Shown: positions 50,962-59,908, counted from the stretch's first letter. The stretch is DNA of 64,000 nt from Anaerocolumna xylanovorans DSM 12503 (GCF_900143645.1 NZ_FRFD01000010.1:91406-155405); one strand, 5' to 3'. Notes: generated from the sequence alone by a model not told the origin. Numbers and translations: made by a program.

Positions 50962-52395
50962 TCAAACTTTTATATCTGCAGTAATACCAAGGCAATCCTT
51001 ATACTCTTCCAGAAGAGGATCAATAACATCCCTTACAAACTCTTCTACCTGTTCCTTGGAACGACCAACATATTTTCGGGGCTCCATCGTCTGTTTTAAT
51101 TCTTCCAGCGTCAGGTTAAAGGAAGGGTCTGCTGCGATTAATTCCAGCAGGTTATTCTCTAAACCTTTTTCCTTTACATTCTTTCCGGCTTCCATAGACA
51201 GTGTACGGATTTTCTCATGAAGCTCCTGTCTGTCTCCGCCTGCCTTTACCGCATCCATCATAATATTTTCCGTTGCCATAAAAGGAAGCTCCGCCAGCAG
51301 ATGCTTCTCGATTACCTTGGGATATACCACAAGCCCGTCCACAATGTTAAGGTATAAGTCCAGGATTCCGTCAACCGCTAAGAAAGCTTCCGGTACGCTG
51401 ATACGCTTATTGGCGGAATCATCAAGGGTCCTTTCAAACCACTGGGTCGAGGAAGTAATTGCAGGATTTAAGGCGTCACAGATTACGTAATTGGCAAGGG
51501 AAGCAATACGCTCGCTTCGCATGGGGTTTCTCTTATACGCCATGGCAGAGGAACCAATCTGGTTCTTTTCAAAAGGCTCTTCTATTTCTTTTAAATGCTG
51601 TAAAAGCCTGATATCATTGGAAAACTTATGGGCACTGGCTGCAATTCCCGCAAGTACGTTTAATACTCTGGTATCTACCTTTCTGGAATAGGTCTGTCCG
51701 GATACGGGATAACAGTCCGCAAAGCCCATCTTTTCTGCGATTTTTTTATCAAGTTCCTTTACCTTTTCATGGTTTCCTTCAAAAAGCTCAAGAAAGCTTG
51801 CCTGGGTTCCCGTGGTTCCTTTGGAACCTAATAGTCTCATGGAACCGATAAGGTATTCCAAGTCGTCAAAATCCAGCTTTAATTCCATCAGCCAGAGAGC
51901 AGCTCTCTTTCCTACGGTAGTAGGCTGTGCAGGCTGAAAGTGGGTAAATGCAAGTGTCGGCAGTTCCCGGTATTCATAGGCAAAGTCCTTTAGCTTATCT
52001 ATTACATTTAAAAGCTTTGTACGGATTTCTTTTAAAGCCTCCGCCATTACAATAATATCCGTATTATCTCCGACATAGCAGGAGGTTGCGCCAAGGTGGA
52101 TAATCCCCTTTGCTCCCGGGCATTGAACCCCGTAAGCGTAGACATGGGACATAACATCATGACGTACCAGTGCTTCTCTTTCCTTTGCCACATCATAGTT
52201 GATATCCTCCTGATGTTGCTTAAGCTCCTCTATCTGCTCTTTCGTAACCGGGAGACCCAGTTCCATCTCGGCTTGGGCAAGAGCTATCCAGAGTTTTCTC
52301 CAAGTCTTAAACTTCATGTCAGGAGAAAAGATATACTGCATCCTCTTGCTGGCATACCTTTCTGACATGGGGCTTACATATTTATCATTACTCAT
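50962..52395 (-). CDS. purB: Adenylosuccinate lyase
   Basis: 477 residues, the longer type of PurB. The fumarase-superfamily signature is SSAMAYKRNPMRSE, with catalytic Ser in this loop and His in the TSCYVGDNTD/FTHFQPAQPTT regions. It splits SAICAR to AICAR and adenylosuccinate to AMP, releasing fumarate. It is the third gene after purC and purF, in the same direction, and the last of the operon. Confidence 0.96.
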   Translation of the reverse strand: MSNDKYVSPMSERYASKRMQYIFSPDMKFKTWRKLWIALAQAEMELGLPVTKEQIEELKQHQEDINYDVAKEREALVRHDVMSHVYAYGVQCPGAKGIIHLGATSCYVGDNTDIIVMAEALKEIRTKLLNVIDKLKDFAYEYRELPTLAFTHFQPAQPTTVGKRAALWLMELKLDFDDLEYLIGSMRLLGSKGTTGTQASFLELFEGNHEKVKELDKKIAEKMGFADCYPVSGQTYSRKVDTRVLNVLAGIAASAHKFSNDIRLLQHLKEIEEPFEKNQIGSSAMAYKRNPMRSERIASLANYVICDALNPAITSSTQWFERTLDDSANKRISVPEAFLAVDGILDLYLNIVDGLVVYPKVIEKHLLAELPFMATENIMMDAVKAGGDRQELHEKIRTLSMEAGKNVKEKGLENNLLELIAADPSFNLTLEELKQTMEPRKYVGRSKEQVEEFVRDVIDPLLEEYKDCLGITADIKV

Positions 52396-52571
52396 TGCTA
52401 CCTCCTGTATCTGTGCTGTATTTTGCTTATTTCTCTTCTTTGTGTGCCATTTCCTGTTCCCAAAACATGGGGACTGCAGGATATCAAAGTTAATCCCTGC
52501 ACTCCCCTTTATACTTTCTCTATTTTATTATCCTTAATATACGGCAGAAAAGCAAGTCCATTTTATCTTCT

Positions 52572-54014
52572 TTATCTATCGTACTCTCCCCTGATATCCT
52601 CCTTAGGCGGTTCAATGGGATAGTTTCCGGTAAAGCAGGCATCACAGTATCCCCTGTCACCTTCAATTAATTCACTGAGCCTGTCCACTCCTAAATATCC
52701 TAAAGAGTCTGCACCAATCATATCTCTGATCTTTTCTACTGTATTATTATGGGCTATTAACTGGTCGTCAGAGGGTACATCGGTACCAAAATAGCAGGGA
52801 TACAAAAACGGCGGAGAACTTATTCTTACATGGACTTCCTTTGCTCCTGCGCTCTTTAGCATTCTTACAATGCGCTCACTTGTGGTGCCTCTTACGATGG
52901 AATCATCAATCATGATAACCCGCTTATCCTTAACAACATCCCTTAACACGTTAAGCTTAATCTTTACGCTGGATTCCCTCATAGACTGCTTGGGTTTGAT
53001 AAAGGTCCTTCCTACATAGCTGTTCTTTACAAAAGCAGTTGCAAGCTGAATTCCCGATTCCAGTGAATAGCCATAAGCTGCCGCATTGCCGGAATCCGGC
53101 ACACCAACTACGATATCTGCTTCCACCGCATAGGTCTGCGCCAGTATTCTTCCTGCCATAATTCTGGAATTATACACACTGACAGAGTCAAGGCAACTGT
53201 CAGGCCTTGCAAAATAAATATATTCAAAGATGCATTTTGCCTTTTTCGGCTGTGTCATGGACATATCGGAGTGAATACCTTCCTGGTTAATCATGACAAC
53301 TTCACCCGGTTCCACATCTCTTACAAAATCAGCTCCTACCGTATCAAGTGCCGCACTTTCGGAAGCCAGTACATAAGAGTTTCCCCTCTTGCCGATACAA
53401 AGCGGGCGAAAGCCAAAAGGATCTCTGGCTCCGATTAATTTTCTGGGGCTCATGATAACAAGGGAATAAGCTCCCTTTAACTTTAACATTGCATTCTTTA
53501 CTGCTTCCTCTACGCTTCTGGTCTGAAGTCTTTCTCTGGCAATCAGATAAGCAATAACCTCTGAATCAATCGTTGTCTGGAAGATAGCTCCGGTATAAGC
53601 CAATCCTTCTTTTAATTCCGGTGCATTGACAAGATTTCCGTTATGGGCAAGTGCCAGAGTCCCCTTGACATAATTTAATACCAATGGCTGGGTATTTTCT
53701 CTGTTGCTGGCTCCTGCTGTAGAGTAACGTACATGCCCCACACCGATATTTCCCTTTAAGTCCTCTAAACTCTCCGGTGTAAATACCTCGTTTACCAGCC
53801 CCATTCCTTTATAAGACCTTACACTGCCCTTGGGTCCGCTGGTATCACTCACAGCAATACCGCAGCTTTCCTGGCCTCTGTGCTGCAAGGCAAATAAACC
53901 GTAATAAACAGATAAGGCAATGTCATTGCCGTCAAAATCATAGATTCCGAAAACTCCACATTCCTCATGTATTTCATCTGAAATCCAGGTATCAATTTGT
54001 GCGCTCTTATCCAT
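52572..54014 (-). CDS. purF: Amidophosphoribosyltransferase
   Basis: 480 residues. A short propeptide ends before Cys19 in EECGVFGIYD, the nucleophile of the glutaminase half. The PRPP site is VIMIDDSIVRGTTS. Cysteines in YPCYFGTD and YCDACFTGNYP fit the 4Fe-4S cluster of the B. subtilis-type enzyme. It makes phosphoribosylamine from PRPP and glutamine, the first committed step of purine synthesis. It sits between purC and purB. Confidence 0.96.
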   Translation of the reverse strand: MDKSAQIDTWISDEIHEECGVFGIYDFDGNDIALSVYYGLFALQHRGQESCGIAVSDTSGPKGSVRSYKGMGLVNEVFTPESLEDLKGNIGVGHVRYSTAGASNRENTQPLVLNYVKGTLALAHNGNLVNAPELKEGLAYTGAIFQTTIDSEVIAYLIARERLQTRSVEEAVKNAMLKLKGAYSLVIMSPRKLIGARDPFGFRPLCIGKRGNSYVLASESAALDTVGADFVRDVEPGEVVMINQEGIHSDMSMTQPKKAKCIFEYIYFARPDSCLDSVSVYNSRIMAGRILAQTYAVEADIVVGVPDSGNAAAYGYSLESGIQLATAFVKNSYVGRTFIKPKQSMRESSVKIKLNVLRDVVKDKRVIMIDDSIVRGTTSERIVRMLKSAGAKEVHVRISSPPFLYPCYFGTDVPSDDQLIAHNNTVEKIRDMIGADSLGYLGVDRLSELIEGDRGYCDACFTGNYPIEPPKEDIRGEYDR

Positions 54015-54072
54015 CCATAATCCTTTCTATTGCCGTCTTATAATCTTGAAACTTCCTTCTTACAAAAGAAGA

Positions 54073-54120
54073 GCTGCTGCAAAATCGAGTACCCGGTGTA
54101 CTTTTACTATGTTTGCAGCA
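54073..54120 (-). other. Intercistronic hairpin between purC and purF
   Basis: TTTGCAGCA and GCTGCTGCAAA are inverted copies, and GTACACCGGGTAC forms the tip. No T-run follows, so it is more likely a stability or processing element than a terminator. Confidence 0.55.
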
Positions 54121-54133
54121 ACCCTAGCATATC

Positions 54134-54841
54134 CTAAGCCAAACCGATTCTCTTTAATACTTCTTCATAGGCATCTTCTACGCCGCCCATATCTCTTCTG
54201 AAACGGTCCTTATCCAGTTTTTCATGGGTTCTGATATCCCAAAGTCTGCAAGTATCCGGTGAAATCTCGTCAGCCAGAATAACCTCTCCTTTGCTTCTTC
54301 CGAACTCAATCTTAAAATCTATCAGTTCAATACCGCATTCTTCAAAATACCTGCACAGAACCTCATTTACCTTAAAAGTCATCTTTGAAATCTTGTCAAT
54401 CTCTTCTCTGGTGGCAAGACCTAAAGCAATGGCATAGTAATCATTAATCATAGGATCACCGAGATCGTCATTCTTATAGCTGAATTCCAGAGTGGGAGCA
54501 AGTAATTTAATGCCTTCTTCCATTCCTAACTTTTTGGCAAAGCTGCCTGCGGATACATTACGTATAATAACCTCTAAGGGTATAATTTCAACCTTCTTAA
54601 CGGCAGTTTCCCTGTCACTTAATTCTTCAATGTAATGGGTAGGAACGCCTTCCTTTTCGAGTAACTTAAACAGATGATTGGACATACGGTTATTAATAAC
54701 ACCTTTTCCGACTATGGTTCCTTTTTTTAAGCCATTAAATGCAGTTGCATCGTCTTTATAATCAACAATATAAACATCTTCCTGCTCTGTTTTAAAAACC
54801 TTCTTTGCCTTACCTTCATAAAGCATCTCTAATTTTTCCAT
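54134..54841 (-). CDS. purC: Phosphoribosylaminoimidazole-succinocarboxamide synthase
   Basis: 235 residues, normal bacterial length. The fold is clear: LYEGKAKKVFKTEQED, FNGLKKGTIVGKGVINN, NVSAGSFAKKLGMEEG and the metal/ATP region LADEISPDTCRLWD. It joins CAIR with aspartate. It is the first gene of purC-purF-purB. Its upstream DNA holds a promoter, a structured RNA and a terminator (55065-55319), so expression may depend on read-through of that terminator. Confidence 0.96.
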   Translation of the reverse strand: MEKLEMLYEGKAKKVFKTEQEDVYIVDYKDDATAFNGLKKGTIVGKGVINNRMSNHLFKLLEKEGVPTHYIEELSDRETAVKKVEIIPLEVIIRNVSAGSFAKKLGMEEGIKLLAPTLEFSYKNDDLGDPMINDYYAIALGLATREEIDKISKMTFKVNEVLCRYFEECGIELIDFKIEFGRSKGEVILADEISPDTCRLWDIRTHEKLDKDRFRRDMGGVEDAYEEVLKRIGLA

Positions 54842-55064
54842 ATACGGCTCCTATCTGTATTCTTATCACAAAGTTAATTACTTACTACTTGAAAAATTTA
54901 AATCCAACTTGTCTTACTCTTATTATTATAGCTTACAAAATCAGATTCGCAATAGAAAAATCGCATTTTATACTAATCATCATTATAAGTGCCGTTAATA
55001 AATACTAGGTTCTGCATTTTTTTACTTATTAGTCTAATCTTCATAATAAATAGAGCTGTCAAAG

Positions 55065-55285
55065 AAAAAAGGCCTGCAAGTCAGTATTATCCGGCTTACA
55101 GGCCTTTTAGGTAAATATGTAACATTTACCCCCATGTACTACCGATAAAATCCAAGTCTTGTGAACTGTTCTGAGGGGAATAGGATTCAAAAATTTCTTG
55201 TATTTTATCTGATAGGTACATTGCACACCAAAACCTGCGAGCTAAAAACTCCTACAATTATTCAGCTCCTTTTATTTTGGCTACG
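55065..55285 (-). ncRNA. Structured RNA or leader upstream of purC
   Basis: A transcript from the promoter at 55291-55319 would fold into a first hairpin (CCAAAA/TTTTGG enclosing GAGCT/AGCTC, 55228-55280), a long helix (ATGTACC, GATAAAAT and CAAG paired with their complements, 55134-55221) with an internal loop near 55160-55195, a small GGTAAAT/ATTTACC hairpin (55109-55130) and an intrinsic terminator (AAAAGGCCTG/CAGGCCTTTT then six T, 55065-55108). No reading frame of note lies within. It may be an independent small RNA (6S-like is one possibility) or a purC attenuator. I found none of the signatures of guanine, PRPP or ZTP riboswitches. Confidence 0.65.
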
Positions 55286-55290
55286 CTTTT

Positions 55291-55319
55291 ATAATATGCC
55301 TATTGGTCATATTTGTCAA
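55291..55319 (-). promoter_or_regulatory. Strong promoter of the purC-upstream RNA
   Basis: Minus strand TTGACA (55314-55319), 17 bases, TATTAT (55291-55296). Confidence 0.8.
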
Positions 55320-55350
55320 TACCGTGATTTGTTTTAGTCATATTCGCACA

Positions 55351-55375
55351 ATAATAATTGAAATTATTATATAAT
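55351..55375 (+). promoter_or_regulatory. Operator-like palindrome over the -10 of the XRE gene
   Basis: ATAATAATT-GA-AATTATTAT (55351-55370) is a perfect inverted repeat overlapping TATAAT (55370-55375). It is a likely autoregulatory site for the repressor encoded just downstream. Confidence 0.55.
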
Positions 55376-55397
55376 ATCGAAGTCAGGAGGTGCTGAA

Positions 55398-55844
55398 TTG
55401 TTTGAAGTGAGATTAAAGGAACTAAGAGAACACAAAGGATTAACCCAGAAGGATTTGGCACATAAATTAAATCTTACACAAAGTACCATCGCATATTATG
55501 AAAGCGGCAAAAAGCTTCCAACCGTAGATACTTTATTGTCCCTGGCAAAATTTTTTAATGTTTCCACTGACTTTCTTTTAGGCCTTGGCAAATTCCAAAA
55601 GTTCCCGGAAAACATTGTACAAGGCAACCTGAATGAGTCTCCTAATTATCAATTAACTTCTCTGACTGGCGAACATCGAAAAATAATACGCTATTTTGAC
55701 AGACTAAATAATGAAAATAAGGAATTTATTATTGGAAAAATGATAGAACTATATAAAGAGCAGCCTGTTGACGATGAAATTACACGGGAACTTGAGCGTT
55801 ACCGTCTGGAGTTGTTGTCAAAGAAGGATTTATCCGGCCTGTAG
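55398..55844 (+). CDS. XRE-family transcriptional regulator
   Basis: 148 residues, starting at a TTG with AGGAGG seven bases before it. The Cro/C1-type helix-turn-helix occupies residues 5-60 (LKELREHKGLTQKDLAHKLN, QSTIAYYESGKKLP). The remainder is helical, ending in a charged region, probably for dimerisation. It is divergent from the purC-upstream RNA and could control it, its own promoter, or both. A very stable terminator follows. Confidence 0.88.
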   Translation: MFEVRLKELREHKGLTQKDLAHKLNLTQSTIAYYESGKKLPTVDTLLSLAKFFNVSTDFLLGLGKFQKFPENIVQGNLNESPNYQLTSLTGEHRKIIRYFDRLNNENKEFIIGKMIELYKEQPVDDEITRELERYRLELLSKKDLSGL

Positions 55845-55845
55845 C

Positions 55846-55881
55846 AATTACGGCGTGACTGACAGTCACGCCGTAATTTTT
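55846..55881 (+). terminator. Rho-independent terminator
   Basis: AATTACGGCGTGACT pairs perfectly with AGTCACGCCGTAATT around a three-base loop and is followed by T. Confidence 0.92.
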
Positions 55882-55911
55882 ATATAACACTCTATCAAAA
55901 GACAGTTAATG

Positions 55912-55968
55912 CAGATGATTTACTGCCCCAAATCAGGATGTGAATTATACTTTTCAATAATTCACACT
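55912..55968 (-). repeat. Junction repeat, copy 6 (truncated)
   Basis: Minus strand TTAGTGTGAATTAT..ATAATTCAC (hairpin A, 55940-55965) followed by GGGGCAGTAAATCATCTGC, a cut-off hairpin B. It encodes the last residues and stop codon of hslO. Confidence 0.8.
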
Positions 55969-56829
55969 AATCGCTTTCAGGTCATCGACGGTAAAATGAT
56001 ACTTCGTACCGCAGAAGTGGCAATTCACCTCAATGGATTCATTGTCATCAATCATCTCTTTCATTTCTTTCCTGCCTATGCTGGCAATTGCCTTTTCCAC
56101 CCGCTCTTTGGTACAGTTGCAGTAAAAGCTTGTCTCCATGGTATCAAGTATGGTAAGCCCCATATCTCCCAACACAATGCCAAGAATACTTTCCGGTGTG
56201 TTTTCTGCTTCTAAAAGGGTGGTAATGGAAGGAAGGTTATTTAATTTCTTCTCCAGCTTTTCTATAAGCTCTTCCTCTGCAAAGGGCATTAATTGGATAA
56301 TAAATCCTCCTGCCTGGCGGACAGTATTATCCTTATTCATCAGTACCCCTAATGCAATCGAAGAAGGCACCTGCTCTGAAGCAGCAAAATAATAGGTCAA
56401 ATCCTCTGCAATCTCACCGGATACCAATTCTGTCTGTCCCACATAGGGTTCCTTTAGTCCCATATCTTTTATAACACTTAATATACCGGTGCCCAGAGCT
56501 CCTCCCACATCCAGCTTGCCAATGGGACTTGGCGGAAGCATAACCTCCGGATGGTATACATATCCTTTCACATTAGCCATGGAATCAGCTGTTACGGTAA
56601 GCCCCTTTATGGGGCCATCGCATTTTATCTGCAGGGTCAGCAAATCATCTGTTCCCTTCATCATACTGCCCATCATAGCTCCTGCCGTTAAAAGCCTTCC
56701 AAGTGCCGCTGTTGCCACAGGGCTTGTATTATGAACGCTTCTTGCATGCTCTGCCAAATTTCTGGTCGTTGCCGCAAAGGCACGTATCTGGTTATCCGCT
56801 GCCGTTGCTCTTACGATATAATCCTTCAT
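55954..56829 (-). CDS. hslO: Redox-regulated chaperone Hsp33
   Basis: 291 residues. The N-terminal domain (VRATAADNQIRAFAATTRNL, GRLLTAGAMMGSMMKGTDDL) and the C-terminal zinc switch CNC (in FYCNCTKERV) and CHFC (in VNCHFCGTKY) are intact. Hsp33 becomes a chaperone when these cysteines are oxidised. The final codons, SVNY and the TGA stop, lie inside a junction repeat, so the original C-terminus was probably replaced by repeat insertion; the zinc domain is unaffected. Confidence 0.95.
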   Translation of the reverse strand: MKDYIVRATAADNQIRAFAATTRNLAEHARSVHNTSPVATAALGRLLTAGAMMGSMMKGTDDLLTLQIKCDGPIKGLTVTADSMANVKGYVYHPEVMLPPSPIGKLDVGGALGTGILSVIKDMGLKEPYVGQTELVSGEIAEDLTYYFAASEQVPSSIALGVLMNKDNTVRQAGGFIIQLMPFAEEELIEKLEKKLNNLPSITTLLEAENTPESILGIVLGDMGLTILDTMETSFYCNCTKERVEKAIASIGRKEMKEMIDDNESIEVNCHFCGTKYHFTVDDLKAISVNY

Positions 56830-56844
56830 TGTATTCCTCCATCC

Positions 56845-56897
56845 TTATCCCAGGCTTACCGGCAGATTGCCGGCAATCTGCGATACTGCCCGACTTG
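56845..56897 (-). repeat. Diverged junction-repeat hairpin, copy 7
   Basis: Minus strand GGGCAGTATCGCAGATTG then CCGGCAATCTGCCGG, a hairpin-B-like palindrome between the methyltransferase stop and the hslO start codon. Confidence 0.5.
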
Positions 56898-56907
56898 TTT
56901 TTTTATT

Positions 56908-57732
56908 TTACCGGTATACTTTCCCTGTCTGAAATTTTTCTCTGGCAAGAAAACATACTCTTTCTGATGTCTGCGTGGGAGGATTTTCCGTAAATGCTTC
57001 ATACACCCCGATGAATTCCATCCCGGCTTTTTCTAACAGTGATTTTACCGTATCGATGGAATAAGCCTTCTGATAATGTGTTTCACTGAATTTCTCATAC
57101 AGCTTGCTCTTACGGTGCTTGTTTTCTTCTTCCTCTTCTGCTTCTACAAATATTGTTACCTGGTATTCATTAATATTTTCTTTCTCATCAAAATAATTTT
57201 CCCAGATAAAGCTGCAGTCCTCCCTGTTTTCAGCAATCACATTTTCTCCCAGAATCTCTTTGTATTTATATTCCGTATTCATATCAAAAAGAAAGATTCC
57301 GCCTGCTTCCAGATAATTATTCACCAGGGAAAAGATAGAAAGAAGTTCCTCTTCTTTTGTTATATAATTTAAGCTGTCGCAAATACATATTACTCCCGAA
57401 ACTGTCCCATACAGCTCAAAATTTCTCATATCCTGCTTCAAATAAAGGATATCCTTTTCTTTACTGTTGCCAGTGGGATTTTCATCCTCTTCGTACTTCT
57501 TTTCAATGGCAATCTGAAGCATTTCTTCGGATATATCAATTCCAATCATGTCATATCCATAACCGGCAAGTCTTCTTGTAATGCTCCCTGTCCCGCACCC
57601 AAGGTCCAAAAGAATTCCCTCTAAGATACCCTGCTTTGTCAGTATCTTTCTTATATCTTCTGCCCATTTATCATAGGGGACATTGTCCATAAATTTATCA
57701 TAAACCTGCGCAAAACCTGTATACGCTTCCAT
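56908..57732 (-). CDS. Class I SAM-dependent methyltransferase
   Basis: 274 residues. The Rossmann-fold motif I is LLDLGCGTGSITRRLAGYG near residue 41, with the acidic SAM-ribose contact in MIGIDISEEML. GVICICDSLNYI is motif IV. The group resembles uncharacterised methyltransferases annotated as YbaJ/BioC-like; the substrate is unknown. Its start is 20 or so bases from a junction repeat that separates it from the HisA-like gene upstream. Confidence 0.85.
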   Translation of the reverse strand: MEAYTGFAQVYDKFMDNVPYDKWAEDIRKILTKQGILEGILLDLGCGTGSITRRLAGYGYDMIGIDISEEMLQIAIEKKYEEDENPTGNSKEKDILYLKQDMRNFELYGTVSGVICICDSLNYITKEEELLSIFSLVNNYLEAGGIFLFDMNTEYKYKEILGENVIAENREDCSFIWENYFDEKENINEYQVTIFVEAEEEEENKHRKSKLYEKFSETHYQKAYSIDTVKSLLEKAGMEFIGVYEAFTENPPTQTSERVCFLAREKFQTGKVYR

Positions 57733-57754
57733 TTTTCTTCCTCACATATCAATA

Positions 57755-57930
57755 TCATTTTTCACACTAGCTCCCATGGCATAAATCGTCTGCTTGCAGA
57801 TGATTTACTGCCTCAAATCAGGGTGTGAAATGTTTTTCATTTCACACTAACACTCATGCATTTCGCAAGTTTACTTGCGAAACTGCCCAAATCAAAAGTG
57901 AATTATGCTTTTCAATAATTCACACTAGCC
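57755..57930 (-). repeat. Two-hairpin junction repeats in tandem, copy 8
   Basis: Two units on the minus strand. The first has hairpin A GTGAATTATTG..CATAATTCAC and hairpin B TTTCGCAAG/CTTGCGAAA. The second has hairpin A GTGTGAAATG..CATTTCACAC and a hairpin-B variant TAAATCATCTGC/GCAGACGATTTA. The array fills the whole gap between the HisA-like stop codon and the methyltransferase leader. Confidence 0.85.
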
Positions 57931-58713
57931 TTAGGCGTATTTACGGAACCACTCCACCACTTCCTTATAGTTTAAAGGTCCTCCAAATAGGCTCAATGAG
58001 CTTCCTATGGTTACATTGATATTTCCTTTTCCGCTCTCCCTTATGGCCAAAAGATCTTCAAAGCTGTTTACCCCTCCGGCATAGGTTACAGAAGACTCCT
58101 GCCATTTACTTAGTAAATATATCAATTCTTTATCAATTCCTGCTGATTTCCCTTCTACATCTACCCCATGAATCAGGAATTCATCACAGTATTCCGCCAG
58201 GTCTTTTAAAAGCGTTAAAGAAAGTTTTTCATTAGTAAACTTTTGCCAGCGGTCGGTTACAATAAAGTAATCTTCCCCCTTTTTACGGCAGCTTACATCT
58301 AAAACTAATCTTTCTTTCCCTGCTTCTGAAGATATCCGACTTAAGTTATCATATTGAATAAAACCATTCTGAAAGACATAGGAGGTTACTATGACATGGG
58401 AAGCTCCCGCGTCCAGAAATAAAGAAGCGTTTTTATCCGTTATTCCGCCGCCTATTTGCAAACCGCCAGGATATGCCCCTAATGCTTTCAGGGCCTGCTG
58501 CCTGTCAAGTTCATATTCTTTGGTTCCGGGAGGGTTTAGCATAATGATATGTCCGCCCTTAAGGTTATCCATTTTATAAAGAGCAGCATAGTACTCTCCG
58601 TCTTTTTCGGATACAAAGTTTTCTTTTGCCTCGCTCTTTTCATCCGTAAGGCTTCCGCCTACAATTTGCTTGACTTTCCCATTGTGTATATCAATACATG
58701 GCCTGAATTTCAT
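57931..58713 (-). CDS. HisA-type isomerase of the eukaryotic class
   Basis: 260 residues. It begins MKFRPCIDIHNGKVKQIVGG, the hallmark of the plant/fungal-type ProFAR isomerase (TIGR02129-like), distinct from the usual bacterial HisA (MIIPAIDL). GGLQIGGGITDKNA and VTYAGGVNSFEDLL are the two phosphate-binding loops of the (beta-alpha)8 barrel. It should isomerise ProFAR to PRFAR in histidine synthesis. No other his genes are near. Single genes of this type are known in some clostridia, probably replacing canonical HisA. Confidence 0.88.
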   Translation of the reverse strand: MKFRPCIDIHNGKVKQIVGGSLTDEKSEAKENFVSEKDGEYYAALYKMDNLKGGHIIMLNPPGTKEYELDRQQALKALGAYPGGLQIGGGITDKNASLFLDAGASHVIVTSYVFQNGFIQYDNLSRISSEAGKERLVLDVSCRKKGEDYFIVTDRWQKFTNEKLSLTLLKDLAEYCDEFLIHGVDVEGKSAGIDKELIYLLSKWQESSVTYAGGVNSFEDLLAIRESGKGNINVTIGSSLSLFGGPLNYKEVVEWFRKYA

Positions 58714-58721
58714 TTGTTCCT

Positions 58722-58835
58722 CCTAGCTCCCATGGCATAAACCATCTGCTTGCAGATGATTTACTGCCTCATATCAGTGTGAAAAATGTTTTTTATTTTT
58801 CACACTAATGCCCATGCATACCGCATCTACACGGT
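58722..58835 (-). repeat. Two-hairpin junction repeats, copy 9
   Basis: Minus strand: hairpin A (GTGTGAAAAAT..ATTTTTCACAC) followed by the TAAATCATCTGC variant of hairpin B, preceded by a weak GGGCAGTACCG unit. It lies just upstream of the HisA-like gene. Confidence 0.75.
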
Positions 58836-58926
58836 ACTGCCCAAATAAGAAATATAACCGTTTATTATACGTAAAGCATTATAACCTAGATGGGCCAAAC
58901 AATCAACTGTCCAAATATCTTGAATC

Positions 58927-59077
58927 CCATGCATTTCACAGGTTTACTTGCGAAACTGTCCAAATAGAAAGTGAAAAATGCTTTCTATTTTTCACACTAA
59001 CACCCATGCATTTCGCAAGTTTACTTGCGAAACTGCCCAAATAGAAAGTGAAAAATGCTTTCTATTTTTCACACTAA
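58927..59077 (-). repeat. Two-hairpin junction repeats in tandem, copy 10
   Basis: Two full units (hairpin A GTGAAAAATAG..CATTTTTCAC, hairpin B TTTCGCAAG/CTTGCGAAA and TTCGCAAG/CTGTGAAA). It is nearly identical to copy 5, 20 kb away. The gap 58836-58926 between this copy and copy 9 shows no gene. Confidence 0.85.
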
Positions 59078-59079
59078 AT

Positions 59080-59130
59080 ACCTCCCCGCGGGAACAGCCT
59101 TTACTATCTGGCGGTTTGCCGCGAGGAGGT
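59080..59130 (-). other. GC-rich hairpin after the ABC permease gene
   Basis: ACCTCCTCGCGG pairs with CCGCGGGGAGGT around a 27-base loop, 14 bases after the permease stop. No T-run follows. It may be a mRNA 3' stability structure. Confidence 0.6.
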
Positions 59131-59143
59131 CATTGGGTTGTTT

Positions 59144-59908
59144 CTAAATCTGTTTCTTCTTAAACAATAAAACGGCCGTTATAATACACACCGCTATCAA
59201 AGTGGTTGTCATTGCTACTGTCAGATATAAGTCACCTGCTTTATTCGTTCCATTTAAAAGTGCGGTATTCTTTGAAACAAGCGTAACCGGATTGAATTTC
59301 TCTGCTTTTGGAAAGATATTAACCATCAGCAGGATAATCAGTGTTACTGCCGATAGGATTAATCCTCCAAAGGAGCCCGCTGCCGCCACGCTGGATAAAA
59401 GAATGAGCGCAATTATAAAGCATCCGAACAGCCAAAGGCAAAACATGGAGAACATAAGGTTAGGTACACTTGCATTCTTAAATAAGTATACCGTATAGCC
59501 ATAATTCGTTGCCGCTGACAGAAGGAAACCCGCTGACCATAAAATAACGGCAGCTGTGTATTTCGAAAGCAATACCGCAGTTCTTGACATTCCCTTTGCC
59601 AGGATATTAACTAATGTCCCTTTGATCAGCTCATTGGATAATATACTGCCGAATACTAATAGTACTACCACAACACCCATTTGGGTCATGTTTTTAAAAT
59701 ACTGGGAATAAGCATCCATTACCGTAGGTTCAGGCAAGTTTAGCTGAATCCCTCCCATATCCATGGATGAGAGAATATCCGGTGTTAATTTGGCAAGCAG
59801 CGGACTCATCAGTCCAAAAAGAAAAAACACCGCCAGGAATATCAGCCACTTGTAGGTTCGTAGCTGTTCTAAAAATTCCTTCTTTGTAAATGCAAGAAAA
59901 CCTCTCAT
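59144..59908 (-). CDS. ABC transporter permease (ABC-2 type)
   Basis: 254 residues from MRGFLAFTKKEFLEQLRTYK. There are six membrane segments, with the large extracytoplasmic loop of ABC-2 exporters between the first two (LTPDILSSMDMGGIQLNLPE) and the coupling region FGSILSNELIKGTLVNILAK. It pairs with the ATPase upstream. Further upstream the frame passes through a junction repeat and is unlikely to be translated. The substrate is unknown; lipid or peptide export is common for this class. Confidence 0.87.
   Translation of the reverse strand: MRGFLAFTKKEFLEQLRTYKWLIFLAVFFLFGLMSPLLAKLTPDILSSMDMGGIQLNLPEPTVMDAYSQYFKNMTQMGVVVVLLVFGSILSNELIKGTLVNILAKGMSRTAVLLSKYTAAVILWSAGFLLSAATNYGYTVYLFKNASVPNLMFSMFCLWLFGCFIIALILLSSVAAAGSFGGLILSAVTLIILLMVNIFPKAEKFNPVTLVSKNTALLNGTNKAGDLYLTVAMTTTLIAVCIITAVLLFKKKQI

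Noticed and set aside
55065..55285. Guanine, PRPP or ZTP riboswitch upstream of purC.
   Set aside because: None of the conserved loop motifs of these classes could be found on the minus strand, although the structured leader itself is kept as a candidate.
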